Shown here: in pieces, positions 29,998 through 37,014 of the stretch | How positions within the stretch are numbered: the stretch's first letter is position 1 | Layout of the letters: every line of letters starts with the position of its first letter | Virus record (IMG/VR): IMGVR_UViG_3300045977_000410 | Coordinates: 1-50,689 of that record | Origin: a virus | Length of the DNA: 50,689 nucleotides | Reading direction: 5' to 3' (one strand) | The notes under the pieces: generated by a model | The model's database searches: none | The model's input: the letters and a program-made list of their open reading frames with translations, nothing else | What the model was told of the DNA's origin: nothing | Translations under genes and position numbers: made by a program

Positions 29998-30429
29998 ATG
30001 CTCATGGACAAGGAAAAGTGGACTACCTGGATAATGGCTGAGATGCGCAGGCAGAATCTGACCCAAGCTGTTCTATCACGTAAATCTGGACTGATCCGGC
30101 AGACGATCAGCAATTACGTCAACAACCCACCAGATAAACCGGACCTCGATGTATTTTCGGATTTGGCAAAAGGATTGGGTTTGCCGCTCAGTATCCTACT
30201 CGAGAACGCCGGCTATATCAACGAGTTGACTGACTCGAAACAAGTTGCTGAGAAAGTCGCTGCTTACAAACTTTCCGAGCTGAATGAAGAACAACTCGAT
30301 CGAATCATCGAATACATCGAATTCATACAGGACCGGGCGAGTCCTACAAGCTACGTCCAGACGAAGAGAAAGAAAACTCGGGAGGGGTCACCCCCTCCCG
30401 AGCAGGTTAAAGATAAAGTAGAACAATAG
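29998..30429 (+). CDS. Xre-family repressor 1 (CI-like)
   Basis: 143 residues. The HTH lies near 15-70 (MRRQNLTQAVLSRKSGLIRQ, TISNYVNNPPDKPD), with a helical C-terminal part (LNEEQLDRIIEYIEFIQDR). There is no S24 peptidase domain, so RecA-driven self-cleavage is not expected. ATGs at 29998 and 30004 are both possible; no clear ribosome binding site is seen. A perfect hairpin lies in its 3' end (30377-30402). It probably maintains lysogeny. Confidence 0.8.
   Translation: MLMDKEKWTTWIMAEMRRQNLTQAVLSRKSGLIRQTISNYVNNPPDKPDLDVFSDLAKGLGLPLSILLENAGYINELTDSKQVAEKVAAYKLSELNEEQLDRIIEYIEFIQDRASPTSYVQTKRKKTREGSPPPEQVKDKVEQ
30377..30402 (+). repeat. Perfect 11-bp stem inside the repressor 3' end
   Basis: CTCGGGAGGGG (30377-30387) pairs with CCCCTCCCGAG (30392-30402) around a four-base loop. 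No T-run follows. It may protect or attenuate mRNA between the two repressor genes. Confidence 0.5.
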
Positions 30430-30446
30430 TTCTGTGCAGTAAAAGC

Positions 30447-30794
30447 ATGAATGACCGGACTGATTTTGTCACATGGCTAACCTCAGAAATGGATACAAAA
30501 TACTGGAATATATCAGAGCTGGGTAAGCATTCTGGGTTGAGCAGAGGCGCAATAAGCAACGTGATCCACCGTAAACGAAAGCCCGGCGCCGCATTCTGCC
30601 AGGGTATTGCACAAGCTTTTGATCTGCCAGTGGAACTGGTTTATCTGAAAGCTGGTCTGCTTCGGCAGATCGAAAATCCAATGCGTATAGCAGAGATTAT
30701 CATCCATCGTAAAGCTAACAGGATGAACGACAATCAATTGCAGGAGCTGATCCGTTATATCGACTGGATGCAATACCGGAATAGAAGCGCATAA
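30447..30794 (+). CDS. Xre-family repressor 2, paralog of repressor 1
   Basis: 115 residues. The HTH ([20 protein letters not shown]) and the C-terminal helix ([19 protein letters not shown]) align with the first repressor, indicating tandem duplication and divergence. No peptidase domain. The two may form heterodimers or bind different operators. Confidence 0.78.
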   Translation: MNDRTDFVTWLTSEMDTKYWNISELGKHSGLSRGAISNVIHRKRKPGAAFCQGIAQAFDLPVELVYLKAGLLRQIENPMRIAEIIIHRKANRMNDNQLQELIRYIDWMQYRNRSA

Positions 30795-30798
30795 GAAA

Positions 30799-31281
30799 AT
30801 GAAAAAATGTCCCTACTGCGCCGAAGAAATCCAGGACGAAGCCGTCGTCTGTCGCTACTGCGGCCGCGACCTGGCCGGCGAGAGCAAAGCCACCGTTAAA
30901 GTGACCGCCGCCAAACCGCAGAAGAAGAGCTCGCCGGTGATCACAGTCATTCTGATTCTGATCACCATAATCTGCCTGGGGATCTTCCTGCTCTCCCGCC
31001 AGGGCAACGGCGGCACAGAAAAATCCTACGTCCCCAACGACACTGAAGCCTCCATCATGTGCCAGGTCTTCGTCGAGCGACAGCTCAAAGCCCCCAAGAC
31101 CGCCGACTTTCCAGCCACCAGCCAGGACAAAGTGACCCACACCGGCAGCGCCTGGACCATCGTTTCCTATGTGGACGCTGAGAATTCCTTCGGCGCTATG
31201 ATCCGCACCGACTACGATTGCACCGTCGAATACATTGGCAATGAAGAATGGAAGCTGATCTCCCTGGAAACCAGCCCATGA
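30799..31281 (+). CDS. Zinc-ribbon membrane protein (lysogenic conversion candidate)
   Basis: 160 residues. The N-terminal zinc ribbon is [19 protein letters not shown]; a basic linker and one membrane span follow ([20 protein letters not shown]), and then an outer domain of about 90 residues with [16 protein letters not shown]. Since it is on the repressor transcript it would be expressed in the lysogen, and could change the host envelope or exclude other phages. That role is inference. Confidence 0.6.
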   Translation: MKKCPYCAEEIQDEAVVCRYCGRDLAGESKATVKVTAAKPQKKSSPVITVILILITIICLGIFLLSRQGNGGTEKSYVPNDTEASIMCQVFVERQLKAPKTADFPATSQDKVTHTGSAWTIVSYVDAENSFGAMIRTDYDCTVEYIGNEEWKLISLETSP

Positions 31282-31463
31282 GCGGGCCACGCCTTGCCTA
31301 CCTGTTGGTTGCTCTAGGTGTGGGAGTTCTCATACTGGGAATCACCTACGCCTGGTTCGCAAACAGTCTGCCGGCGTATGCCTGGCTAGTAACCGTTATA
31401 GTCGGAATCGTCTACCTGGTACTGGCCAGGGTCGGCTGGGTCCGTCTACGATCCATGATGTAG
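31278..31463 (+). CDS. Two-span membrane protein
   Basis: 61 residues from [20 protein letters not shown] with a second span ([20 protein letters not shown]). The start at 31278 overlaps the preceding stop (ATGA). Co-transcribed with the repressors; unknown role. Confidence 0.5.
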   Translation: MSGPRLAYLLVALGVGVLILGITYAWFANSLPAYAWLVTVIVGIVYLVLARVGWVRLRSMM

Positions 31464-31473
31464 AGACGCAGCT

Positions 31474-31493
31474 CCGCGAACGCCGATTATCGG
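31474..31493 (-). promoter_or_regulatory. Dyad site D10, after the conversion genes
   Basis: Arms CCGCGAA and TTATCGG. It lies just past the end of the rightward genes at 31463 and before attP, with no leftward gene directly behind it. Confidence 0.6.
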
Positions 31494-31500
31494 AACTGTA

Positions 31501-31531
31501 GGGGCAAAGCGACGCTCCATTGCTTCGCCCC
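31501..31531. repeat. GCGAAGC-type hairpin after the conversion genes
   Basis: GGGGCAAAGC (31501-31510) pairs with GCTTCGCCCC (31522-31531) with one mismatch. Possible weak terminator of the rightward repressor transcript. Confidence 0.45.
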
Positions 31532-31586
31532 CTTAAAAATCAAAACAAACAGGCAACCGTACATCACACGGCTCGTACTACCGCGC

Positions 31587-31795
31587 TACACACGGATCCC
31601 CACCGCTCCCATCCGTGCGCACCCCGGCTCCCCCTCGACTGCTCATAGTTCACATCCGTGAGGTCGGGGGTTCGAGCCCCTCCGCGCCCACCACGCCGCC
31701 CCAAGGGTGCACGGATACACCCAAAACTCATCCGTGCACCCCCCGGCTCGGGTTCCTTACCAGAACTCCTCCACCGCGCATCACACGGACCGGTT
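31587..31795. other. Integrase arm-type repeat cluster
   Basis: Copies of ATCCGTGCACCC or parts of it flank the core: ATCCGTGCGCACCC before it, an inverted GGGTGCACGGAT after it, then ATCCGTGCACCC again, plus weaker CACACGGA copies at both edges. This spacing resembles integrase arm-binding sites around attP. Confidence 0.55.
31649..31693 (+). other. attP core: 3' half of tRNA-Val(CAC)
   Basis: Forty-five bases reproduce a tRNA from anticodon loop to end: loop TTCACAT (anticodon CAC), stem half CCGTG, variable AGGTC, T-arm GGGGG-TTCGAGC-CCCTC, acceptor strand CGCGCCC, then ACCA. The 5' half is absent (the preceding bases cannot pair), so this is not a tRNA gene. It is the usual form of a phage core that restores the host tRNA after integration. 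Confidence 0.85.
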
Positions 31796-31826
31796 GCCTC
31801 CTCTAAAAAAAATAACCGCATAAAAA

Positions 31827-31866
31827 TTATCAGAACTGTTCTGATCATTATCGGAACAGAAGTTCT
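31827..31866 (+). promoter_or_regulatory. Operator-like palindromes before the integrase
   Basis: ATCAGAAC-T-GTTCTGAT is a near-perfect palindrome, followed by TTATCGGAAC (right half of the phage-wide dyad) and GAAC-AGAA-GTTC. They lie 20-60 bases before the integrase start and probably control its transcription. Confidence 0.55.
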
Positions 31867-31887
31867 ATCACCGGAGGCAATACGGAC

Positions 31888-32820
31888 ATGTCCACTACTG
31901 ACCAGATCACCTTCTCCCAGGCCATCGAAGGCTTCGAGCTCGCCTGCCTGGCCCGCCGGCTCAGCCGGCACACCCTGCGCGATTACAAGACTACCTTCAA
32001 GAAATTCTCCGCCTGGCTCGATTTTGATCCCCCCATCGACCAGGTCACCCACCACCAGGTGGAGCGATTCCTGGCCGAGCAGCCGGTCTCCGCCAAGACA
32101 GTGCTCAACTACCATACCGGCCTTTCCGCCCTGTGGACCTGGTCCACCGCCGAGGACATAACCGCACACCACATCCTGCGCCGCGTCGAGCGCCCATCCC
32201 CGGAGAAGCGCGCCATCATCCCTTACACCGAAGCCGACATCAAAGCCATGCTCGCCAGCCTGGCCTCCTCTCGCCCATACGGCCGGCCAGGAAAGCGCAC
32301 ATCGACCCACAGCCTGCCCCACCAGGAGCGCAACCGCGCCGCCATCCTGCTCCTGCTCGATACTGGCATGCGCGCCTCTGAGCTGAGCGAGCTGTCCATC
32401 CACCAGCTCGATCTGAAAAACAGGAGATGCCGCGTCTTCGGTAAGGGCGCCAAAGAGCGCAGCCTGCCCATCTCCCCCAACACCGCACAGGCTCTCTGGC
32501 GCTACCTGCAGACCCGCCGCTCCGAGCGTGCCGGCGCGCCTTTGTTCGCCACTGCGAACGGGTCCACGATCACCCGCGACCGGCTGTTCAAGCTGCTCCA
32601 GACCATCGGCGCCCGCGCAGGCGTGCAGGATGTCACCGTCCACCGCTTCCGCCACACCTTCGCCATCACCTACCTGCGCAACGGCGGCGATCCCTGGAGC
32701 CTGCAGGTCATGCTTGGCCATACCACGATGGACATGGTGCGCAAATACCTCGCCATCGCCCAGGCCGACCTGGAGGCGCGCCACAGCATCGCCTCCCCTG
32801 TCGCCAACTGGAATCTGTAA
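31888..32820 (+). CDS. int: Phage integrase (tyrosine recombinase)
   Basis: 310 residues: core-binding domain (LARRLSRHTLRDYKTTFKKF) and catalytic domain with DTGMRASELSEL (Arg I), GKGAKERSLP (Lys), HRFRHTFAI (His-x-x-Arg), MLGHTTMDMV (His) and RKYLAIAQ (Tyr). Its position about 195 bases downstream of the tRNA-type attP core makes it the likely integrase. No separate excisionase is obvious. A terminator hairpin follows at 32974. Confidence 0.92.
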   Translation: MSTTDQITFSQAIEGFELACLARRLSRHTLRDYKTTFKKFSAWLDFDPPIDQVTHHQVERFLAEQPVSAKTVLNYHTGLSALWTWSTAEDITAHHILRRVERPSPEKRAIIPYTEADIKAMLASLASSRPYGRPGKRTSTHSLPHQERNRAAILLLLDTGMRASELSELSIHQLDLKNRRCRVFGKGAKERSLPISPNTAQALWRYLQTRRSERAGAPLFATANGSTITRDRLFKLLQTIGARAGVQDVTVHRFRHTFAITYLRNGGDPWSLQVMLGHTTMDMVRKYLAIAQADLEARHSIASPVANWNL

Positions 32821-32973
32821 CATGCGCCAAAACGGAAAAAACGGTCCTTCTTTTCCGGGAAGGTCCCCCCTGCAGGCCCGACCGCCGCCCGCGCGCGTGG
32901 CGCTCCTCGAGGAGTGTATTCACATGTCTACACGCATTATTCGAAAGAAAAGGGATTAATCAATGAGAGATTA

Positions 32974-33005
32974 GGCAATAAGGAAAACCTGGTCGCCTTA
33001 TTGCC
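32974..33005 (+). terminator. Terminator-like hairpin after the integrase
   Basis: GGCAATAAGG (32974-32983) pairs perfectly with CCTTATTGCC (32996-33005), followed by TTGTTGCCTTATTT. It probably ends the integrase transcript. Confidence 0.6.
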
Positions 33006-33018
33006 TTGTTGCCTTATT

Positions 33019-33046
33019 TAAAAACTCTGTCCTTTGTGGTGAAAAA
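33019..33046. repeat. Dispersed AESAESAE repeat, copy 4 (degenerate)
   Basis: CTCTGTCCTTTGTGGTGAAA, between the integrase terminator and the Fur-like palindrome. Confidence 0.5.
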
Positions 33047-33051
33047 TCTTT

Positions 33052-33082
33052 AATTGAAAATCATTTTCAATTATGATATACT
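33052..33082 (+). promoter_or_regulatory. Promoter overlapped by a Fur-box-like palindrome
   Basis: TTGAAA (33054-33059) and TATACT (33077-33082) with a 17-base spacer form a strong sigma70-type promoter. The perfect palindrome AATTGAAAAT-C-ATTTTCAATT (33052-33072) covers the -35 and spacer, and its core TGAAAAT-C-ATTTTCA fits the 7-1-7 pattern of Fur-family operators. Transcription should start near 33089. Confidence 0.65.
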
Positions 33083-33088
33083 CGAATT

Positions 33089-33240
33089 ATGCGAGACAAA
33101 CACGCGCCATCTGTGAAAGGCTGCAAACCGGAGTCGGAGCCGGGAAAGCGGGTGCAACGCCCACCTCGGCGCGTGCCATTTTTCATTCATCTCGCATAAG
33201 TAGCCCGGAAGCGCTGGCCCCGCCCGGGCTGCTTTGTCTC
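33089..33240 (+). ncRNA. Candidate structured RNA of unknown class
   Basis: The predicted transcript begins with ATGCGAGA (33089-33096), which pairs exactly with TCTCGCAT (33190-33197). Inside, CACGCGCC (33101-33108) pairs with GGCGCGTG (33168-33175), and smaller hairpins (such as GGGTG-CAA-CGCCC) fill the interior. A final hairpin AAGTAGCCCGG/CCGGGCTGCTT (33198-33234) may terminate it. An overlapping short open frame starts within the promoter and is unlikely to be translated. No known riboswitch or sRNA class was recognised. Confidence 0.5.
33198..33234. terminator. Hairpin at the end of the RNA candidate
   Basis: AAGTAGCCCGG pairs with CCGGGCTGCTT (one G-U pair) around a 15-base loop, then TGTCTCTTCCCC. 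It could terminate the rightward RNA and, read in the other direction, the leftward tail operon. Confidence 0.5.
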
Positions 33241-33265
33241 TTCCCCTTGTCCCCTCTCCCTTGTT

Positions 33266-33285
33266 CTGCTAACCGGCATTATCGA
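33266..33285 (-). promoter_or_regulatory. Dyad site D11, end of the tail operon
   Basis: Arms CTGCTAA and TTATCGA, between the last late gene (33294) and the structured RNA candidate. Confidence 0.6.
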
Positions 33286-33293
33286 AACAGGAA

Positions 33294-33593
33294 TCAGCCA
33301 TCAGTGGTCGGCCGTCCGCTTTCGATTTTTTCCTTCATCGCCGCCTCGATCCGCATCCCCTGCATCTTGGCTAGCGCCGCTTCCAGGATTGCAATCGCAT
33401 CCCCGAAATTGAGCTGCGCTGTCCCGATCACCGTAATCCCAACCTCGCCCGGAAAGCGGTAATCTGCCCTCAGCACAATATCCACCACCGGTGCCGTCTC
33501 AGCTGCCAGTAGATTCTGCACCCGCTTAGCCTGTTCGGATTTGTTTTTTGTTTGCAGCAGCGCCGGCAGGTCTGCCTTCCTATTTGGTTTCAT
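33294..33593 (-). CDS. 99-residue protein after the tail fibre
   Basis: Basic N-terminus (MKPNRKADLPALLQTKNKSE), then a beta/helix part (VVDIVLRADYRFPGEVGITV, AIAILEAALAKMQGMRIEAA). It is the last gene of the late leftward operon and overlaps its neighbour by 14 bases. Not recognised. Confidence 0.5.
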   Translation of the reverse strand: MKPNRKADLPALLQTKNKSEQAKRVQNLLAAETAPVVDIVLRADYRFPGEVGITVIGTAQLNFGDAIAILEAALAKMQGMRIEAAMKEKIESGRPTTDG

Positions 33594-33831
33594 TCAAGCC
33601 TCCTAATATCACCAGCGGCAGCCGGATTTTAGAACGCGGTTGATAATTAGGACACTCCGGCCAGCAATCGCTGCATCCTGGATAACAGATCCACGGCTCC
33701 GGTGTGTGCAGTATATAGACAGCGGTTATAGTTCCTGGCCAAGGTCCTTGTGCGCCAGTCTGAACTGCATCAAAAGCCATTACTATCATCATCAGAACAG
33801 ATACGATTAAGAGAAACCAAAATATTTTCAC
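33580..33831 (-). CDS. Small membrane or secreted Cys-rich protein
   Basis: 83 residues: one N-terminal hydrophobic segment (MKIFWFLLIVSVLMMIVMAF) and an outer part with four Cys (CYPGCSDCWPEC). Position after the fibre gene could suit a lysis, exclusion or fibre-assembly role; the sequence alone does not tell. Confidence 0.5.
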   Translation of the reverse strand: MKIFWFLLIVSVLMMIVMAFDAVQTGAQGPWPGTITAVYILHTPEPWICYPGCSDCWPECPNYQPRSKIRLPLVILGGLNETK

Positions 33832-33841
33832 TTAAACCTCC

Positions 33842-35761
33842 TCACGCGGTATGATACACAAACTGCCCGACAACCGTCTTTGTTCCAGACGATGCTAGAT
33901 TGGTTCCATCCGGATTATAGAACCCAACCGTGTTACCACTGGCAGCAACGCTTCCCACACCGATAAACCACGATCCGCCGCTCAATATCTGACAGGCAAA
34001 GTTCATCTGGATACTGCCCTGATTCGAGTATGGCAAGTTGAAATTGGTCGCGGCTGCGTCTGCCGTGCCAGATACATGAAACCACACATATACAGTTTTT
34101 CCGACTTTTTTATAATAGATCAAGGCGGTTGTCAGTGAAGACCAACCCGACTCTGTGACGGAGTAATTCGACCAGGCAATTGTGTACAAATCCGCTTGTG
34201 GTCTCAAGTCGCTGTCAACTACCAGTTGATCCGGTGTGCGGAGCTGGTCGGCGGCATCACGGTAAAGATGAGCATCGCCGCCCAAAAGAATGCCATAAGA
34301 TGAACCCTGTCCAGGCACTAGGATTCGTCCTGTGGGTGGATTTGTTGTAGCACCTACAGTAAGACCTCCGGTAATAATAGCATCCCCGGTATCCACGACT
34401 TGCCCGGTCGAGCCAACATACAACCCACTACCAACGCTCAGATCATACTGCACATCCACTGGCGCATTCATCAGCCGGATTTGCGCCCCTGCCGGGTCGG
34501 CATCAAGGTAAACATACGGCTCTGATCCTGCCCCTTCGTTGAACGCGGTTAGGTAAAGCTGCCCATAACGGTTAGGTGTTGATCCAGTAGTATTGCAGAA
34601 GATGTTTGCCATGTCAACACTGGGCGTGCTTACTACCCAAGTGATCTTGGAATAGCGGTTGGTGGACGCATCAATGCTCATTCCGGTTGGAGTAAAGGAG
34701 ATATGTGCACCAGCAGTCTTGATTACCAGACCATCAGCCGTTTCGGCATTGTAGCTGAGATATTCGCCAAGCGAATAATCTCCGATCCCGATCCCGTACC
34801 TATCAATTGCCCCCGTGCTATATTCGCCGCGCATATTCCCAAGTCGAACCATCAACGTCTGCGCATTATACGTTGCCCCTTGCTCGTAGATCGAGACCGC
34901 CGGCGCGCCGCTGTAGGCATATATCTCGACCCGCCCGTCCCCGCTCTGACCTAACACTGCAAATGCCGATCCCTGCGGCCATGAGTTTGCTCCGCTTCCG
35001 TCTACGTTCCTGGTCACGTTATACGTTGTCCCACTTACCAGGCTACCAACCGTCATGTACTCCAGCTGCAAGCTGATGCGGAAGATCACAAAATCACCCG
35101 GAGTCATCGCTTTGCCAAAATCAATCTGCGTGGCAATCGAAGTCACATCTGCCGGTAAACTGCCAGCATCCGGTGTCACATAGAACCACCCGCCCAACAG
35201 CGTGATCGTATTTTGCGCGAATAAGATCGTGTCAAGTTCAGAGAGCCAGCCCTTGCGCCACAACCTGCTCCACGACCCGAGATCGTAGGTATCAGTCGCC
35301 GCTGGCAGCAAGTCCGACTCCACGTAATCGTCGATCTTCAGGTTGCCAGCGTTGATATAGATTCCCGAATTGAACGTGTGCAGCGCTCCCCAACTGAAGG
35401 CATAAGCCAGATTCACGCTCAGCGTGCGGTCCGCTGTCAATGCCCCGCCCCCGGTCATCCCCGTCCCCGCGCTGATCGATTTGTTCAGCTGGTCTGCCTT
35501 CAAGCCAGTCACCGTCTGCCCCTGCGCGTTCGCCCCTAATGTATAAGGCGGCATTGCGCTCGCCGGCGCAAAGCTGTGCTGCGCCGTGATCGTCCTGCCC
35601 GCGCTGATATGCACGTACTGGCTGTGATCGTCGTCTCCCAGCCCGCTCAGCGTCCCGTGGTCCGTAGGCGTGGTCGGTGTGACCGGCGCCAGGTTGGTCA
35701 GCACCCGGATCCCCCCGATATCCTTCTCGATTTGCTTGTTACCCAGGATGCGCCGTCTCAT
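33842..35761 (-). CDS. Tail fibre protein
   Basis: 639 residues from MRRRILGNKQIEKDIGGIRV (start at 35761 by ATGA overlap). It contains the fibre motif DHGTLSGLGDDDHSQYVHIS near the N-terminus, a long beta-rich Gly/Ser/Thr shaft, and a C-terminal domain (IYYKKVGKTVYVWFHVSGTA). It would bind the host surface. Codon use in the distal part is less GC-rich, as often seen in exchanged receptor-binding domains. Confidence 0.82.
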   Translation of the reverse strand: MRRRILGNKQIEKDIGGIRVLTNLAPVTPTTPTDHGTLSGLGDDDHSQYVHISAGRTITAQHSFAPASAMPPYTLGANAQGQTVTGLKADQLNKSISAGTGMTGGGALTADRTLSVNLAYAFSWGALHTFNSGIYINAGNLKIDDYVESDLLPAATDTYDLGSWSRLWRKGWLSELDTILFAQNTITLLGGWFYVTPDAGSLPADVTSIATQIDFGKAMTPGDFVIFRISLQLEYMTVGSLVSGTTYNVTRNVDGSGANSWPQGSAFAVLGQSGDGRVEIYAYSGAPAVSIYEQGATYNAQTLMVRLGNMRGEYSTGAIDRYGIGIGDYSLGEYLSYNAETADGLVIKTAGAHISFTPTGMSIDASTNRYSKITWVVSTPSVDMANIFCNTTGSTPNRYGQLYLTAFNEGAGSEPYVYLDADPAGAQIRLMNAPVDVQYDLSVGSGLYVGSTGQVVDTGDAIITGGLTVGATTNPPTGRILVPGQGSSYGILLGGDAHLYRDAADQLRTPDQLVVDSDLRPQADLYTIAWSNYSVTESGWSSLTTALIYYKKVGKTVYVWFHVSGTADAAATNFNLPYSNQGSIQMNFACQILSGGSWFIGVGSVAASGNTVGFYNPDGTNLASSGTKTVVGQFVYHTA

Positions 35762-37011
35762 GGCTTGAACCTTCCCGTCTCTCGCTTCCGCTTCTGTGCC
35801 GCCCGCTTGATCTTCTGCCATTCCTCTGGCGTCAGGGCCATCCTATCCGCCCTGGTCATCCCCAGCAGCTCCCACACATGCCGGCTGCCTCCCTCACCCG
35901 CCCCCGTTGCGCTGGCAGATGCCGTGCTCTCCAGAGATTCCTGGTATGCCTGCTGCGCCGCCAAAATCTCGCTCTCCTCGAACAAGTCTGTCTTCAGCGC
36001 CCAGCCGCCTGGTCCCACCTCCACCTCATCCACGAAGATATCCCGCGCGTCCGCCAGCCACCCGCCGTATTCCTGCTTTTTTACCGGGTAGCTCAAATCG
36101 CGCACCACCCCCGGCTTAATCGTCCACGGGTTGACCTGCTCCGATCCGCCCACGCTGGTATATAGCTCGCCTCCACGCAAATAATAGGCCGGCGCCGTGT
36201 TGATCTGCCGGTAATAAGCCCGCCGGTCATTTTCCACCCACAACCGCCACGGGTTGCCGCTCGCATCGCCCAGGTCCTCCATCTCGTTCAGCTTATCGTA
36301 CGCCCGGATCGGCACATTGGCGCTCTTCTTCACCGTCAGTGTATTGGCCTCGATGCTCCCAATCTGCAGGAACTGGCAGTCCGCCGCCAGGATCTCCCCA
36401 ATAAAATCGCTGGCATAATCGTCCGTCCCGTCTCCCGCAGTCAGGTAGCGCCAGTTCGCCGTGAAGATATATCCGCACACCACCACGGTTAGCAAATTCT
36501 GCTCCAATCCTTGATGGCTGCCCACCGGCCGCGCCCACGGCCAGGCATTTTCTTTCAGGAACGTATCCCGCAATGCTTCGCTGGCTGCCTGATCGTAGCC
36601 GTCCAGGGTCAGCAGCTCTTCCCTCCTGCCGTACCTGGCGATGCTGGCATCGTTCGTCGCCGCCGAAGAAGTCTGGATCGCATCCGCCGTATCGATATAT
36701 GTGGACTTGACATGATTGCTCATCCGGTCTAAACTGCGCCGTCGGGTGCTCCCGCCCAGGGTCAAGTCCATCTCGTAAAGGATCCCCTCCCAGGTCTTAT
36801 TCCCTCCGGTCTTCTCCTCGAAATGGCTGCCCAGGAACTCGTAGAAAAACTGCGCCAAAAAAGACGGGTCACCTCCCAGGCTAAACGAGCCGCGCCAGTA
36901 GCCACCCTTGCGCCGTGTAGATCTTCGCCAGGTCAGCGCCGCCTGGTCGGTTAAGTCCATCAAGAACGCCGACCCCTTCAACAGGTGCTCGTAGAGCCTC
37001 AGAGATTGCAT
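35758..37011 (-). CDS. Tail-tip protein
   Basis: 417 residues, encoded between the distal tail gene and the fibre. It contains a mid part with ILAADCQFLQIGSIEANTLT and WRLWVENDRRAYYRQINTAP, and a C-terminal basic helix. The position and length suit a tail-tip or baseplate hub protein (Tal-like), but no diagnostic motif is seen. Confidence 0.6.
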   Translation of the reverse strand: MQSLRLYEHLLKGSAFLMDLTDQAALTWRRSTRRKGGYWRGSFSLGGDPSFLAQFFYEFLGSHFEEKTGGNKTWEGILYEMDLTLGGSTRRRSLDRMSNHVKSTYIDTADAIQTSSAATNDASIARYGRREELLTLDGYDQAASEALRDTFLKENAWPWARPVGSHQGLEQNLLTVVVCGYIFTANWRYLTAGDGTDDYASDFIGEILAADCQFLQIGSIEANTLTVKKSANVPIRAYDKLNEMEDLGDASGNPWRLWVENDRRAYYRQINTAPAYYLRGGELYTSVGGSEQVNPWTIKPGVVRDLSYPVKKQEYGGWLADARDIFVDEVEVGPGGWALKTDLFEESEILAAQQAYQESLESTASASATGAGEGGSRHVWELLGMTRADRMALTPEEWQKIKRAAQKRKRETGRFKP

Positions 37012-37014
37012 CGC

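Larger units (their letters stand above)
31464..31887. other. Intergenic attP region
   Basis: Contains dyad site D10, a GGGGC(A)AAGC hairpin (31501-31531), a cluster of ATCCGTG-type repeats and the tRNA-like attachment core, then half-sites of the dyad family just before the integrase. An antisense open frame covering this area is not believed to be a gene. Confidence 0.7.

Noticed and set aside
31649-31693. Intact tRNA-Val gene
   Set aside because: Only the 3' half is present; the bases before the anticodon loop do not form the anticodon stem, D-arm or acceptor 5' strand.
31564-32823. Minus-strand open frame of 419 codons over attP and the integrase
   Set aside because: It is antisense to a complete integrase with all catalytic residues and has no recognisable domain.
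33110-33190. Cobalamin riboswitch-like string (GGGAAAGCGGGTGCAA)
   Set aside because: The piece recalls part of the B12 riboswitch core, but the B12 box and following conserved bases are missing and no downstream gene on that strand fits.
33073-33462. Plus-strand frame over the structured RNA
   Set aside because: Its ATG lies inside the promoter's spacer and -10 region and would be upstream of the expected transcription start; the translation is low-complexity.
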